This document shows, one piece after another, positions 16,738 through 25,724 of a stretch of DNA of 36,743 nt (position 1 is its first letter; every line of letters begins with the position of its first letter). The DNA comes from Bacteriovoracaceae bacterium (lineage in GTDB: Bacteria > Bdellovibrionota > Bacteriovoracia > Bacteriovoracales > Bacteriovoracaceae): positions 1 to 36,743 of the forward strand of contig JABIHA010000085.1 of assembly GCA_018649885.1 (NCBI GenBank), read 5' to 3'. Below the pieces are notes generated by a model, which saw only the letters and a list, made by a program, of their open reading frames with translations, did not search any database and was not told the origin of the DNA. The translations under genes were made by a program, and so were the position numbers.

Positions 16738-17523
16738 GTGAGCGAAATTAGGGACCCAAGGTTTGAACTTGCATGTGCAGCTGTAAAGCGAGCTAGCGAG
16801 ATTATCTCCCCGTTATATCAAAGTGATTTAAAGATCATGGAAAAAGATAATGGGAGCGAGGTCACCAAAGCTGATAGAGACTCTGAAATCCTTATAAGGG
16901 AGATGATATCAAAAGACTTTCCTGAAGATAATGTTGTTGGAGAGGAATTTGAGAATATTGAAAACGGCGATGCTAAATTTACTTGGTCCATTGATCCTAT
17001 TGATGGCACAAGGGCCTTTTCTAAAGGAGTACCTTTCTTTGGCACCATGATTGGTCTGAAAGATGAGTCTGGGCCATTATTTGGAATGATAAATCTTCCG
17101 GCCCTTGGCGAAAGCATTTGGGGCTATAGAGGGAAAGGCGCTTTTTGGAAAAATCAAAGAGGTGAAGTTTCAAAATGTTGTATTAGTAAAGTAGACTCAG
17201 TGGAGGCAAGTGTTCTCTCGACCAGTGGTGCTGAGTACTTTAAAGACAAAAATTTAGATGACAGATTTTACGATCTTGTTCGAAAAACAAAGTTTCATAG
17301 GACGTGGGGAGATTGTTATGGTTACTCTCTACTGGCCACAGGCAGAATCGATGTCATGATTGATGGCTCACTTGAGTTTTGGGACATATTACCACTTATT
17401 CCTATTATTAGAGAGTCGGGTGGTACCATTACTGATCTAAAGGGTGAAGATCCTCTTTCGGGCTACGGTGCAATTGCCTGTCACCCAGATTTACATCAGA
17501 AAATATTGAATCATTTTATCTAA
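16738..17523 (+). CDS. hisN: Inositol-monophosphatase-fold phosphatase, probably histidinol phosphatase
   Basis: 261 residues from a GTG with GGAGG in front. It is a Mg-dependent phosphatase of the IMPase fold: VGEEFEN (metal Glu), WSIDPIDGTRAF (metal-binding DPxDGT), then TWGDCYGYSLLATGRIDVM and LEFWDILPLIPIIRESGG (metal Asp of WD). The combination of FSKGVPFFGTMIGL and TWGDCYGY is typical of HisN-type enzymes that convert L-histidinol phosphate to histidinol, though inositol phosphatases cannot be excluded. No other histidine genes are near. Its stop overlaps the tail of the gene on the opposite strand by 4 bp. Confidence 0.85.
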   Translation: MSEIRDPRFELACAAVKRASEIISPLYQSDLKIMEKDNGSEVTKADRDSEILIREMISKDFPEDNVVGEEFENIENGDAKFTWSIDPIDGTRAFSKGVPFFGTMIGLKDESGPLFGMINLPALGESIWGYRGKGAFWKNQRGEVSKCCISKVDSVEASVLSTSGAEYFKDKNLDDRFYDLVRKTKFHRTWGDCYGYSLLATGRIDVMIDGSLEFWDILPLIPIIRESGGTITDLKGEDPLSGYGAIACHPDLHQKILNHFI

Positions 17524-19208
17524 AGCTCTAAATCAGGTTCAAAAATAGTCTTATAAATGCTTTGAGCTTGCTGACTTTCTTTATTGTAGAGAGTTTTCGA
17601 AATATATTTTACATCACCAGATTTAGTACTCTGACTCATCAGAACAATTTCAAGCTGGGGGTCTGTTTTAAAAAGATGGGTTGCCATGTCTGTGGCCGTT
17701 AAAGTTTTAACCTTTGGGGAGCCTGGGACTGTACTCATTTTCCATTTTATATGACCGCCGTAGGCTTGATAGATGAGTTCAGTACATACAATAAGGTTTG
17801 AGGTCTCAAAGTTAAAATTGAAGTCATAGGGAGTACCAAGGTATCCGAAAGCTTTTTTTATGGCATTCATTTTATTTTCACTTGAAACACCTTTAACTCT
17901 TATTACTAATATATAATTTGAATGGCTGAGAAGAGTTTCAAATGATGTAAATGATACTCCCTCTCCTACGGCCTCTAAAATTAGTGGTGAGCTTAGGCTT
18001 CGAAAAACTGATCCCTCTTCTGTATTTTTGAACATTTTATGTATTGATTTAACATCAATGATATTTTCATAAATCAGATCTTTTGCTGAGCCAAGATAAA
18101 GAGCTCCATGAGTCCAAAACCCAGGGAGGGCGATATTGCTAATATAGCCAGTTGACCTGGTTAGAATGATATCTCCCATTTCCAAGTCAGGTGCTAATTG
18201 ATCAACTGAAATTTCTCCGAAGGTAGGGGATTTTACGATTTGAGTATTACCCCCCAATAGAGAAAGCGTCTTTTTAATTTTGTATATTGGATTTCCAATC
18301 ATTTTTTGAATTTTTCTTTTTTTAGTAATTTCTTGAAAAATTTTGGCCACTTGATCATTGGTTTTCACTTCTCCGTCAGATGTGAGGTAGTAAAGCTTTT
18401 GAATACCCTGGGCATACTTATTGACTCTTCTATTAATTTGGTAAAAGTCGTGACTTCCATAAAATGATCTTTCGAACGGGAACTGATCTATATTGTCTTG
18501 GTACCAACTAAGTCCAGAGACTAATTCTTCTAGTTTTCTTTCACCTGTTATGAGGTTTAGAGCTTTGTCGAACTCACCAGCTGGTATATTAAATGATTTA
18601 TTTTCAGAGTTTAGTTTTTCCCAAGTGTAGTCTCGGGTGGCAAAAAATGTGATTAATCTGTAGGCATTTGTAAACATTGTTAAGCCTGCACTACCGCTAA
18701 TATACATCGCCTCATTCAGTATTTTATCTCTCTCATCATCACTTGCGAAGTCTTGTGTTGGCACAAGGTGATAATTTTTTGGATGAAATACATTGTATAA
18801 AATAGAGAGTTGATGGTCTTGGTCTATATACAATTTCCATAAAGAGAGTATCACCCCTTCTTCTTTTGCATTATAACCAGTCCGCTCTATACCTAAGCTC
18901 CTTTCACGGTCGTATTTTTGTTTTAACTGAGTTATTTTGGTGTCAATTTCATCAAGCTTTGAAAAAATATCTGAAAGTCTCTTTAGGGCCCAAGTGTGCC
19001 TATCAGCAATATTTTTGATTGAATAGATAGTATCAGTGATGGATTTGCTGGAGTTGTTCTTATAGATATCCATAAGATCAAAGTCCCAAGTCATCACTGC
19101 CGTTTGAAGATCAGACCAGAAAGTCGAGTTGTCGTGCCTGGCGTGCTCTCCGGCATAGACCGAAGTAGAAAGAGAGAGTAGAAGGATATAGGAAAAAATT
19201 AATTTCAT
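17520..19208 (-). CDS. Secreted protein with C-terminal YiiX-type permuted papain-like amidohydrolase domain
   Basis: 562 residues. Residues 1-19 form a signal peptide. Residues about 20-330 are a helix-rich region of unknown function. The C-terminal part (about 345-500) matches the YiiX/permuted NlpC-P60 family: GDIILTRSTGYISNIALPGFWTHGALYLG with candidate catalytic His367, later ILEAVGEGV, and NLIVCTELIYQAY with candidate Cys475. In this family the His precedes the Cys, opposite to papain, as here. Relatives act on lipids or amide bonds in the envelope. The gene sits alone, convergent with and overlapping hisN by 4 bp. Confidence 0.8.
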   Translation of the reverse strand: MKLIFSYILLLSLSTSVYAGEHARHDNSTFWSDLQTAVMTWDFDLMDIYKNNSSKSITDTIYSIKNIADRHTWALKRLSDIFSKLDEIDTKITQLKQKYDRERSLGIERTGYNAKEEGVILSLWKLYIDQDHQLSILYNVFHPKNYHLVPTQDFASDDERDKILNEAMYISGSAGLTMFTNAYRLITFFATRDYTWEKLNSENKSFNIPAGEFDKALNLITGERKLEELVSGLSWYQDNIDQFPFERSFYGSHDFYQINRRVNKYAQGIQKLYYLTSDGEVKTNDQVAKIFQEITKKRKIQKMIGNPIYKIKKTLSLLGGNTQIVKSPTFGEISVDQLAPDLEMGDIILTRSTGYISNIALPGFWTHGALYLGSAKDLIYENIIDVKSIHKMFKNTEEGSVFRSLSSPLILEAVGEGVSFTSFETLLSHSNYILVIRVKGVSSENKMNAIKKAFGYLGTPYDFNFNFETSNLIVCTELIYQAYGGHIKWKMSTVPGSPKVKTLTATDMATHLFKTDPQLEIVLMSQSTKSGDVKYISKTLYNKESQQAQSIYKTIFEPDLEL

Positions 19209-19370
19209 TTTTACGCTCCGATATTTTGAGATAAGCGATAATAGGGCCTTTTGTAGAATTGGGTGGAATTTTGAAATATTTATTGAAAATGGCCCTCGCT
19301 TTTTGTTTCAAATTCCATGAAATTACAAGATCTTTTGATGAAAGGAGATAAGGGCGAGGAAAGCTAAACT

Positions 19371-19384
19371 CTTATTATAATAAG
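19371..19384. promoter_or_regulatory. Perfect 14-bp palindrome ahead of lipoprotein gene
   Basis: CTTATTATAATAAG is a perfect 14-bp palindrome containing TATAAT at 19376-19381. No good -35 box lies at the right distance, so it may be an operator rather than a promoter core. It is about 63 bp ahead of the lipoprotein start. Confidence 0.35.
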
Positions 19385-19396
19385 GGGGGAGTGCTC

Positions 19397-19425
19397 TTGA
19401 ACTTTGAGATGAAAATGTTCATAAT
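19397..19425 (+). promoter_or_regulatory. Candidate promoter for the lipoprotein at 19447
   Basis: TTGAAC at 19397-19402, 17 bases, CATAAT at 19420-19425. A start near 19432 would leave a leader of about 15 bases with AAAAGG as ribosome-binding site. Confidence 0.35.
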
Positions 19426-19446
19426 AGGGGGAAAAGGCACCAAATA

Positions 19447-19806
19447 GTGAACAAAATTGCTCTTCTAATACCAGCATTCTTTCTTATGTCCTGCGGGACC
19501 ATGATCACAGGCGTGACTAGCCCTGTTTCAATCTCTACTCCATATACAGATCAAGGCTCAGTTAAAATTGACGGGATCGATATGGGGCGTGGTTCATTTA
19601 TTGCCAACCTTCATCGCGACCGAGACCACCAAATTGAATATATAAGTACTGATGGAGTTCAAACAAGAACAGTTACACGGCATTTCAATTGGCTGACCCT
19701 TTTTAATGTATTGAATTTTGGGGTTGGTTTTATTGTTGATTATACTAATGGTTCATTTTGGGAGCTAGATCAAGGCCAATTGTCTTTTAATAATCAAGCC
19801 AATTAA
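19447..19806 (+). CDS. Small lipoprotein with PEGA-like segment
   Basis: 119 residues starting at GTG after GGGGGAAAAGG. The lipobox is LMSCG, with lipidated Cys16, so the protein is anchored in the envelope. The segment GSVKIDGIDMGRGSFIANLHRDRDH resembles PEGA-type strands (small residue, Val-x-Ile-Asp-Gly, Gly). The C-terminal part, LFNVLNFGVGFIVDYTNGSFWELD, matches a common pattern in bacterial surface lipoproteins that end in a Val-Asp-x-x-x-Gly-x-x-Trp/Tyr-x-Leu motif. Function is unknown. The last 20 bases overlap the tail of the PilZ gene on the other strand. Confidence 0.8.
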   Translation: MNKIALLIPAFFLMSCGTMITGVTSPVSISTPYTDQGSVKIDGIDMGRGSFIANLHRDRDHQIEYISTDGVQTRTVTRHFNWLTLFNVLNFGVGFIVDYTNGSFWELDQGQLSFNNQAN

Positions 19807-20458
19807 ACTGCGATAAATCAATTTTGCGGGTAAACTCGACACCAATTCGATGTAGGGTCATAGAGAACTGCTTCTTTTTAATTCGCGCTTCTTTTATATA
19901 GGCAATGCGAGCTTTTAACGGAGGCGAAAGTGTTTTTCCGCATATTCTGGAAATTTCAATACTGTCATTTTTCTTAAAGTTCGCACTCAATCCAGATTTA
20001 TCATAAATACCGGCCCCACCATCTGAAATATCAAGTAACCTGCATTTGTAATTTCCCATAGTTGATTCATCTAATTTAAAAAATTCTAAATAAAATCCTC
20101 CCTCTCTTAAGGTTTGCCTGGTCTCAATGCGAGACTCTGAAATTTTAACCTCGGAAGGAATGTTGAATATGGTCTTGCCATTTTTTTCGGTAAAAAAAGC
20201 TATTTGGAATACTATTTTTCTGCCTTCAGAGAAGAAGAAGAGAGGCCTTTTGCTAGAGAACTTTATCTCCATAGGAATTATGGGGATCAGCTCAAGAGAT
20301 TCTTCTTTGCGGCTTATTTTTAAAAGGAGGAACTCACATATAATCCGACTTTTACCTTCTTGCTTCTGCCAAAGGGTGACGATATCTTTACGATTTTTGA
20401 CTTCACTTAATGCAGAAATAATTTCATGTGAATTTGTACTGGTTCTCATTTCTTCCAT
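19787..20458 (-). CDS. PilZ-domain protein (c-di-GMP effector)
   Basis: 223 residues, cytoplasmic. A PilZ domain occupies about 110-215: RIETRQTLR supplies the arginine motif and LLDISDGGAGI the D-x-S-x-x-G motif needed to grip c-di-GMP, followed by strands ending RIGVEFTRK. Residues 1-100 form another domain, possibly a YcgR-like N-terminal beta barrel (IICEFLLLKIS, PMEIKFSSKRPLFFF). It is probably a motility or secretion switch. It is the last gene of a leftward set with the TIP30-like reductase and sphingolipid desaturase (62-bp gap). Confidence 0.8.
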   Translation of the reverse strand: MEEMRTSTNSHEIISALSEVKNRKDIVTLWQKQEGKSRIICEFLLLKISRKEESLELIPIIPMEIKFSSKRPLFFFSEGRKIVFQIAFFTEKNGKTIFNIPSEVKISESRIETRQTLREGGFYLEFFKLDESTMGNYKCRLLDISDGGAGIYDKSGLSANFKKNDSIEISRICGKTLSPPLKARIAYIKEARIKKKQFSMTLHRIGVEFTRKIDLSQFNWLDY

Positions 20459-20520
20459 GATTTCACTCTTTTTTTACATTAATTATAAGAAATTAGAAGG
20501 GTGGGATCAAGAGTTTCTAT

Positions 20521-21177
20521 CTATTTTTGTGTTATTTGCTCTCCGCTAATGTAGTGAATGCCTTTGAGTGATAGCAAAGAGTCAAAATACATCTTTTGGG
20601 CGACGTCTTTTGCGTTCACGGTTTGATAATCCTTGAAAGGACCAATGAGTAACTTATCGAAAAGGGGGAGTACTTTTTGTGAAATGGATTCAAAAGGCCT
20701 TGGCTCACTTCTATTTCCTATTAAAAGTGATGGTCTATAGATATATAGTGAGCTTAGTCCTAATTGAGCTATGTCTTGCTCCAGTAGTCCTTTGATTTTT
20801 TGATAGAAGAAGGGAGAGCTTTTGTTAGCCCCCACACTAGAGATAATATGGAAAGAGGCTGCGTTTTGTGATTTGGCCAGGTCTGCAAAGGCCATGGGGT
20901 AGTGATAGTCAACAATTTTGAAATTTTCCTTAGTACCTGCAATTTTTATGGTGGTGCCTATTGTACAAAAAAAATGAGAGTTAGGAGGTAACTCTTCAAT
21001 AGTTTTTGGAAAATCTTTAAAGTCTATGATTTTCTCAGAAAGCTTAGGGTGATCGCAGTGTAGTTTAGATCTTCCAATGGAGAGCACACTTTGGTACTCT
21101 GAAGATTCCAGAAGACAATCTATTAGGTGTCCGCCTATAAGTCCTGATGCTCCTAAAACAATGGCCTGTTTTTCCAT
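20521..21177 (-). CDS. NAD(P)-binding TIP30-like oxidoreductase
   Basis: 218 residues with an atypical short-chain dehydrogenase fold: GASGLIGGHL at about 9-18 for nucleotide binding, CTIGTT in the middle, HIISSVGANKSSPFFYQKIKG (Ser, Tyr and Lys of the catalytic triad) and YRPSLLIG. This arrangement and length match TIP30/HTATIP2-like proteins, whose bacterial substrates are unknown. It starts 19 bp after the desaturase on the same strand, so the two are likely co-transcribed, and it might act on a lipid intermediate. Confidence 0.8.
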   Translation of the reverse strand: MEKQAIVLGASGLIGGHLIDCLLESSEYQSVLSIGRSKLHCDHPKLSEKIIDFKDFPKTIEELPPNSHFFCTIGTTIKIAGTKENFKIVDYHYPMAFADLAKSQNAASFHIISSVGANKSSPFFYQKIKGLLEQDIAQLGLSSLYIYRPSLLIGNRSEPRPFESISQKVLPLFDKLLIGPFKDYQTVNAKDVAQKMYFDSLLSLKGIHYISGEQITQK

Positions 21178-21196
21178 TGTATAATAATGGCTCAGT

Positions 21197-22240
21197 TTAT
21201 GTAGGGTTGCAACTATCGGCGCTGACTACATTGACTGCTGACTCCATAATTTTTTGAGTTTCTTTTGTAGTGTATCCACCATCTCTATTTTTATCTTTGT
21301 GGTTTGTCCTGATTATTCGACTAAAAAGTGAGATATCCTTACTGAAAATAAAAGTGACTAATACTTTTGTCCAAGATTTATGGGAGTAGAGGCCATCATA
21401 AAAGCTTGGGGCCATCTTTTTTAGCTTTGGTAAGTTGCTCCATGGGATCATCATAAAATCATGGTGCTCATTATGGTAGCCAACATTTAGTGAAAGGTAA
21501 TTAAGAGGGCCATAGTATGAATAGGTCTCTTGGCCTGGTTCAAAAATATAGTGCTCTTGTATCCATCTACCACCAAGTGGAGAAAGACCTACTGAAAAGA
21601 AAAGTGAGAGAAGCAAATAGGTAAATGTCATGGCCCCAAAAGTGGTGAAAATCCATACATTGATGGCCATAATGACTGACAAGTTGAGAATACTCCAAAA
21701 CTCTAAAAAATTAACTCTTTTAACTCTAAGGGGTCTAATCACTCCCTCAACAATAGGAAAGAAAAGTAGCCACAGTGCTTTTTTGATGGGGTTTGTTCCC
21801 ACAAAATTGGCTTCGCTCTTACTTGCTAAGTCGGCATCGTAGTCCATCTCTCCTTGGTATTTATGATGTAGGAGGTGGTAGTTTCGAAACCCAATTGCTG
21901 GGGGCATAACCATTGGGAAATTTGTGACAATACCCATTAACTTATTCTTTGTGGCGCCCTTAAAAACTAGATTATGAGAGAGATCGTGAATGATTACAAA
22001 AAGGGCGTGATCAATAACGGCTCCAATAGTCCAAGCCGATAACAACACCATAGGCCATGATGAACTCTTAAGTGCAATAGCAATGGCAAAGTGAAGAGAT
22101 ATTATAGATATCGCAACAACTGCCGTCCAAGGGTTTCTCCCCATGAGAGATCTTACTTCGGGGTGAGCTTTTAATATTTCTCTTGATCTTTTAATGTGTG
22201 GCTCGGGATAATCTACAAATGTAAAATCTCTTTCATTCAT
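21197..22240 (-). CDS. Sphingolipid delta-4 desaturase-like fatty acid desaturase
   Basis: 347 residues, integral membrane. Three histidine boxes hold the di-iron centre: HDLSHN (85-90), HLLHH (122-126) and HNEHH (256-260). The start (FVDYPEPHIKRSREILKAHPEVRSLMG) and the segment QEHYIFEPGQETYSYYGPLN then NVGYHNEHHDF match eukaryotic DES1, which introduces the delta-4 double bond into dihydroceramide. Hydrophobic spans fill about 41-85, 103-116 and 187-220. In bacteria this family suggests sphingolipid synthesis, which is known in Bacteriovorax stolpii. It heads a leftward set with a TIP30-like reductase and a PilZ protein. No serine palmitoyltransferase is in the window. Confidence 0.85.
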   Translation of the reverse strand: MNERDFTFVDYPEPHIKRSREILKAHPEVRSLMGRNPWTAVVAISIISLHFAIAIALKSSSWPMVLLSAWTIGAVIDHALFVIIHDLSHNLVFKGATKNKLMGIVTNFPMVMPPAIGFRNYHLLHHKYQGEMDYDADLASKSEANFVGTNPIKKALWLLFFPIVEGVIRPLRVKRVNFLEFWSILNLSVIMAINVWIFTTFGAMTFTYLLLSLFFSVGLSPLGGRWIQEHYIFEPGQETYSYYGPLNYLSLNVGYHNEHHDFMMIPWSNLPKLKKMAPSFYDGLYSHKSWTKVLVTFIFSKDISLFSRIIRTNHKDKNRDGGYTTKETQKIMESAVNVVSADSCNPT

Positions 22241-22451
22241 TAAAATCTCTCCTAAATGATATTTGAAAGCTAGAATATGATAGTTTCTAATTTTTAGGTG
22301 TAGTTGATTTTTTTACTGTTTCAGCAGGTGAGAAAATGGAGTAATTTGTACAAAATAAATTACCCAGCTAATCTAAATTTAACGAAAAATTTACTAATTT
22401 ATTGCACAAAATTCAAAACCAGCTACATTGTGGCAAATAGAGGTTTTTAAT

Positions 22452-23180
22452 ATGGATTTTATTCGAAAGATTTTCCCCATTATCATTTTGATTGAACTTG
22501 CTGCCGTGCTAATTCTTCAACACCTGTTAGCAGATAATTACAATGCTCTAGGGGTCGCCAAGTACATGGTTAACACATCGATTTTTGCTGTATCACTTTT
22601 GATACCTAAACTTAGCAAAGACCACAAGCTTCTAGGCCGTATTTTTCTCTTTATATGGCTTGCTGATTTTTTCTTTGTTCTGCTAGGTACTTTCCCTGGC
22701 TTTTCTCCTGAGCATCCCATTTCCAGGTTTGGGGGGATGTTATTTTTTGGACTGGCTTATATTGGGCTTATGGTATTTTGTGCCAAGGGATTTAAATTTG
22801 ATAAAAAGCAGCTCTTAGTTTCTTCTTTTGTTCTAGTGACTATTTTGATTTCAGGCGCTATTTGTTATGAAAATATTCTGCCTCAGAAAAAACCAATGTT
22901 TTGGATCTTTTTTAGCTTCATGTTCTTTATGGGAAGCAGCTCAATTGGAACAGCTTTTAGGGATTACTATATCAAAGAGGTTAGGGTCCTTCTCAGTCTT
23001 GCTGGGCTTTTATTTCTTTTGTCAGAGATGGGGTTTGGCGCAGGAATGTTTTATCCAGGGTTAAGCCGAAATGATCCTTGGCTTGGAAATGAAATCTGGA
23101 TTACCTACATTCCAGGTTGGACACTTTGTTTATTGGCGCTCAGTAGAGAAGAAATGACAATTGGGCGATCTATTCGCTAA
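22452..23180 (+). CDS. YhhN/TMEM86-like multi-pass membrane protein
   Basis: 242 residues from the ATG at 22452, with AGAGG about eight bases before it; a TTG at 22428 is in frame but has no ribosome-binding site. Seven or eight hydrophobic spans fill the chain. The order of motifs resembles the YhhN/TMEM86 family, whose animal member is a lysoplasmalogenase: WLADFFFVLLG, then FGGMLFFGLAYIGLM, and late LLFLLSEMGFG and WITYIPGWTL. The match is by pattern only. It is divergent from the desaturase, with 211 bp between them, and both may deal with membrane lipids. Confidence 0.55.
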   Translation: MDFIRKIFPIIILIELAAVLILQHLLADNYNALGVAKYMVNTSIFAVSLLIPKLSKDHKLLGRIFLFIWLADFFFVLLGTFPGFSPEHPISRFGGMLFFGLAYIGLMVFCAKGFKFDKKQLLVSSFVLVTILISGAICYENILPQKKPMFWIFFSFMFFMGSSSIGTAFRDYYIKEVRVLLSLAGLLFLLSEMGFGAGMFYPGLSRNDPWLGNEIWITYIPGWTLCLLALSREEMTIGRSIR

Positions 23181-23225
23181 ACTTTGCTCTGCAGCTAATG
23201 GTTTTTGGGAGTGACATGACTGGTC

Positions 23226-23255
23226 TTGTCAATATGCGTCTTTAACACCTAAACT
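23226..23255 (+). promoter_or_regulatory. Candidate promoter of the leucine-catabolism operon
   Basis: TTGTCA at 23226-23231, an 18-base spacer and TAAACT at 23250-23255, giving a leader of about 30 bases that contains the GGAG ribosome-binding site of the first gene. Five of six bases match in the -35 box and four of six in the -10 box. Confidence 0.4.
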
Positions 23256-23289
23256 GCACTCCAACCTGATGAATTTCTTGGAGTAGATA

Positions 23290-24909
23290 ATGTCTGTTTT
23301 TGAGACGGGTATCGACACCGGTTCAGAGTCTTATAAAGAAAATGTAAAATATCACCTTGGACTTTTAAACCATGTTCACGAACTGCACGAGACAGTAAAG
23401 CTTGGCGGTGGTGAAAAGTATGTTGATCGACACAAAAAACGAAATAAATTTTTAGCGCGAGAGCGAATTGAAAGAATTATTGATGAGGGTAGTGCCTTCT
23501 TAGAGTTCTCAACACTTGCCGGTGAGGATGTCTATGACTCTCATACTCCCTCAGCTGGTGTTGTTACGGGAGTTGGAACCGTTTGCGGTGTTGAGTGTTT
23601 ATTTGTGGCCAATGACGCCACAGTAAAGGGTGGTTGTTACTTACCTTTAACTGTCAAAAAACATTTAAGGGCCCAGGAGATCGCTAGAGAGAATCACTTA
23701 CCTTGTATTTACTTAGTTGATTCTGGTGGAGCCTTCCTTCCTCTTCAGTCAGAAGTTTTTCCTGATAAAGAACACTTCGGAAGAATCTTTTATAACCAGG
23801 CCCAAATGAGTGCCATGGGCATCCCACAGGTCTCTGTCGTTTTTGGTCACTGTACTGCTGGGGGAGCTTACGTTCCTGCCATGTCGGATGAGTCAGTCAT
23901 TGTTAAAGGCAATGGGACTATCTTTTTGGGAGGGCCACCTCTTGTTAAAGCGGCAACGGGTGAAGTTGTTACTGCTGAAGACCTTGGAGGAGCTAGAGTC
24001 CACACTGAAGAAAGTGGAGTTGCGGATCATTTTGCGGAAGACGAAGAGCACGCCTTTGAAATAACGAGAGAGATTGTAAAAAATTTGGTCTATACATCAA
24101 TTGGTGAACAGAGGGGACAGAAGGCTAGACAAATTGCACTGCCTCCTATTCATAACTCAGAAGAACTTTTGGGAATCATTCCAAAAGATCCTAAAGTTCC
24201 TTATGATATTCGAGAAGTCATATCTAGAGTTGTAGATGAAAGTGAGTTTTTTGAGTTCAAGGCCAATTTTGGCACTACCGTTGTTTGTGCATTTGCTAAA
24301 ATTTATGGATTTCAAGTTGGTATAATTGCCAACAATGGAATTCTTTTTAGTGAATCTGCTGTTAAGGCCACTCATTTTATTGAGCTATGTTGCCAAAGAA
24401 AGATCCCCTTAATCTTTTTACAAAACGTAAATGGATTTATGGTGGGAAAAAAATATGAGTCTGAGGGGATTGCTAAACACGGCGCTAAAATGGTGATGGC
24501 AGTCTCAAATGCCAATGTACCAAAGTTTACTGTAATAGTAGGCGGCTCATTTGGTGCAGGAAATTACGGCATGTGTGGTAGGGCCTACTCGCCAAGGCTT
24601 TTATGGATGTGGCCAAATGCAAAGGTGTCCGTAATGGGCGGAGAGCAGGCTGCAGGTGTTTTATTCACTGTAAAACAAGATGTTCTTGAGGCCCGCGGCA
24701 CACCTATGAATGAAGAAGAGCAAAAAGAATTTAAAGCACCTATTATTGAGAAATATGAAAAAGAGGGAGGAGCTGTTTATTCAACTGCTCGAATCTGGGA
24801 CGATGGCATCATTGATCCTAGACAAACTCGTGAAGTATTGGGGCTTAGCTTATCAGCAGCACTCAATGCGCCAATCGATGACGCTAAATTTGGTGTCTTT
24901 AGGATGTAA
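23290..24909 (+). CDS. mccB: Methylcrotonyl-CoA carboxylase, carboxyltransferase (beta) subunit
   Basis: 539 residues, the usual size. It moves the carboxyl group from carboxybiotin to 3-methylcrotonyl-CoA in leucine breakdown. The N-terminal half has the acyl-CoA site with [28 protein letters not shown] and [27 protein letters not shown] is characteristic of MCC rather than propionyl-CoA carboxylase. The C-terminal half has [12 protein letters not shown] and [16 protein letters not shown] for the carboxybiotin side. First gene of a five-gene set; the stop overlaps the next start by one base. Confidence 0.92.
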   Translation: MSVFETGIDTGSESYKENVKYHLGLLNHVHELHETVKLGGGEKYVDRHKKRNKFLARERIERIIDEGSAFLEFSTLAGEDVYDSHTPSAGVVTGVGTVCGVECLFVANDATVKGGCYLPLTVKKHLRAQEIARENHLPCIYLVDSGGAFLPLQSEVFPDKEHFGRIFYNQAQMSAMGIPQVSVVFGHCTAGGAYVPAMSDESVIVKGNGTIFLGGPPLVKAATGEVVTAEDLGGARVHTEESGVADHFAEDEEHAFEITREIVKNLVYTSIGEQRGQKARQIALPPIHNSEELLGIIPKDPKVPYDIREVISRVVDESEFFEFKANFGTTVVCAFAKIYGFQVGIIANNGILFSESAVKATHFIELCCQRKIPLIFLQNVNGFMVGKKYESEGIAKHGAKMVMAVSNANVPKFTVIVGGSFGAGNYGMCGRAYSPRLLWMWPNAKVSVMGGEQAAGVLFTVKQDVLEARGTPMNEEEQKEFKAPIIEKYEKEGGAVYSTARIWDDGIIDPRQTREVLGLSLSAALNAPIDDAKFGVFRM

Positions 24910-25724
24910 TGGTGAATACTAAGTTTGTTAAAGTGACGTTTGATGAGAAAGGGGTGGTAGAGTTAGTTCTCAATCGGCCTGAAATTCACAACGCATTTAA
25001 CGATCAAATGATTAGTGAGATCATCCAAGTAGTATCTGCTCTTGAAAAAGACGACAAGTGTAGACTTGTGGTTCTATCGGGTATGGGAAAGTCATTTTGT
25101 GCTGGAGCCGACTTAAGTTGGATGAAGCAGATGAAAGACTACAGCAAAGAAAAAAATGTAAAAGATAGTTTGGAATTATCTAAAATGTTTAAAACCCTAC
25201 ATCTTTTCTCCAAACCTATTATCGGTAAAATTAATGGGCATGCACTCGGAGGAGGGGTTGGACTTGTTAGTATTTGTGACTACGCAATTGTTGTCGAATC
25301 CGCCAAAATTGGTCTTACAGAGGTAAGATTAGGTCTGGCTCCGGCGGTCATATCTCCTTATGTCATTTCCAAAATAGGTGTTTCAAATGCCAGGGCCTAT
25401 TTCTTATCGGGAACTAAATTTGGTGGGAGAAAAGCAGTGGGGTTAGGTTTGGCCCATGAGTGTTGTGAGTCAGCTGAGCTTGATGAAAGAGTTGAAAGTC
25501 TTGTGATGAGCTTTTTAAAAGCAGCTCCAGTTGCTCAAAGAGCAGCAAAAAATCTTATTGCTGAGGTCTCTATAATGGAGTTACCTGATAAATTAGAAGC
25601 CGTGTGTGCTTCTGAAGAATATACTGCCAATTTGATATCTGAGCTTAGGGTATCTGATGAAGGGCAAGAGGGAATGAATGCAATACTTTCGAAGAGAAAA
25701 GCTAATTGGGATCAAAAGAGGTAA
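24909..25724 (+). CDS. liuC: Enoyl-CoA hydratase family, probably methylglutaconyl-CoA hydratase
   Basis: 271 residues with the crotonase fold. The oxyanion-hole segments are GMGKSFCAGADLSWM and GHALGGGVGLVSICDYAIV. The following TEVRLGLAPAVISPYV carries the catalytic Glu typical of hydratases in this group. Placement between the two carboxylase subunits and next to HMG-CoA lyase points to 3-methylglutaconyl-CoA to HMG-CoA. Start ATG overlaps the mccB stop by one base (TAATG), so translation is probably coupled. Confidence 0.9.
   Translation: MVNTKFVKVTFDEKGVVELVLNRPEIHNAFNDQMISEIIQVVSALEKDDKCRLVVLSGMGKSFCAGADLSWMKQMKDYSKEKNVKDSLELSKMFKTLHLFSKPIIGKINGHALGGGVGLVSICDYAIVVESAKIGLTEVRLGLAPAVISPYVISKIGVSNARAYFLSGTKFGGRKAVGLGLAHECCESAELDERVESLVMSFLKAAPVAQRAAKNLIAEVSIMELPDKLEAVCASEEYTANLISELRVSDEGQEGMNAILSKRKANWDQKR

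Noticed and set aside
22342..22364. Inverted repeat GTAATTT and AAATTAC between desaturase and YhhN-like gene
   Set aside because: Short, AT-only arms with a 9-base loop; expected by chance.
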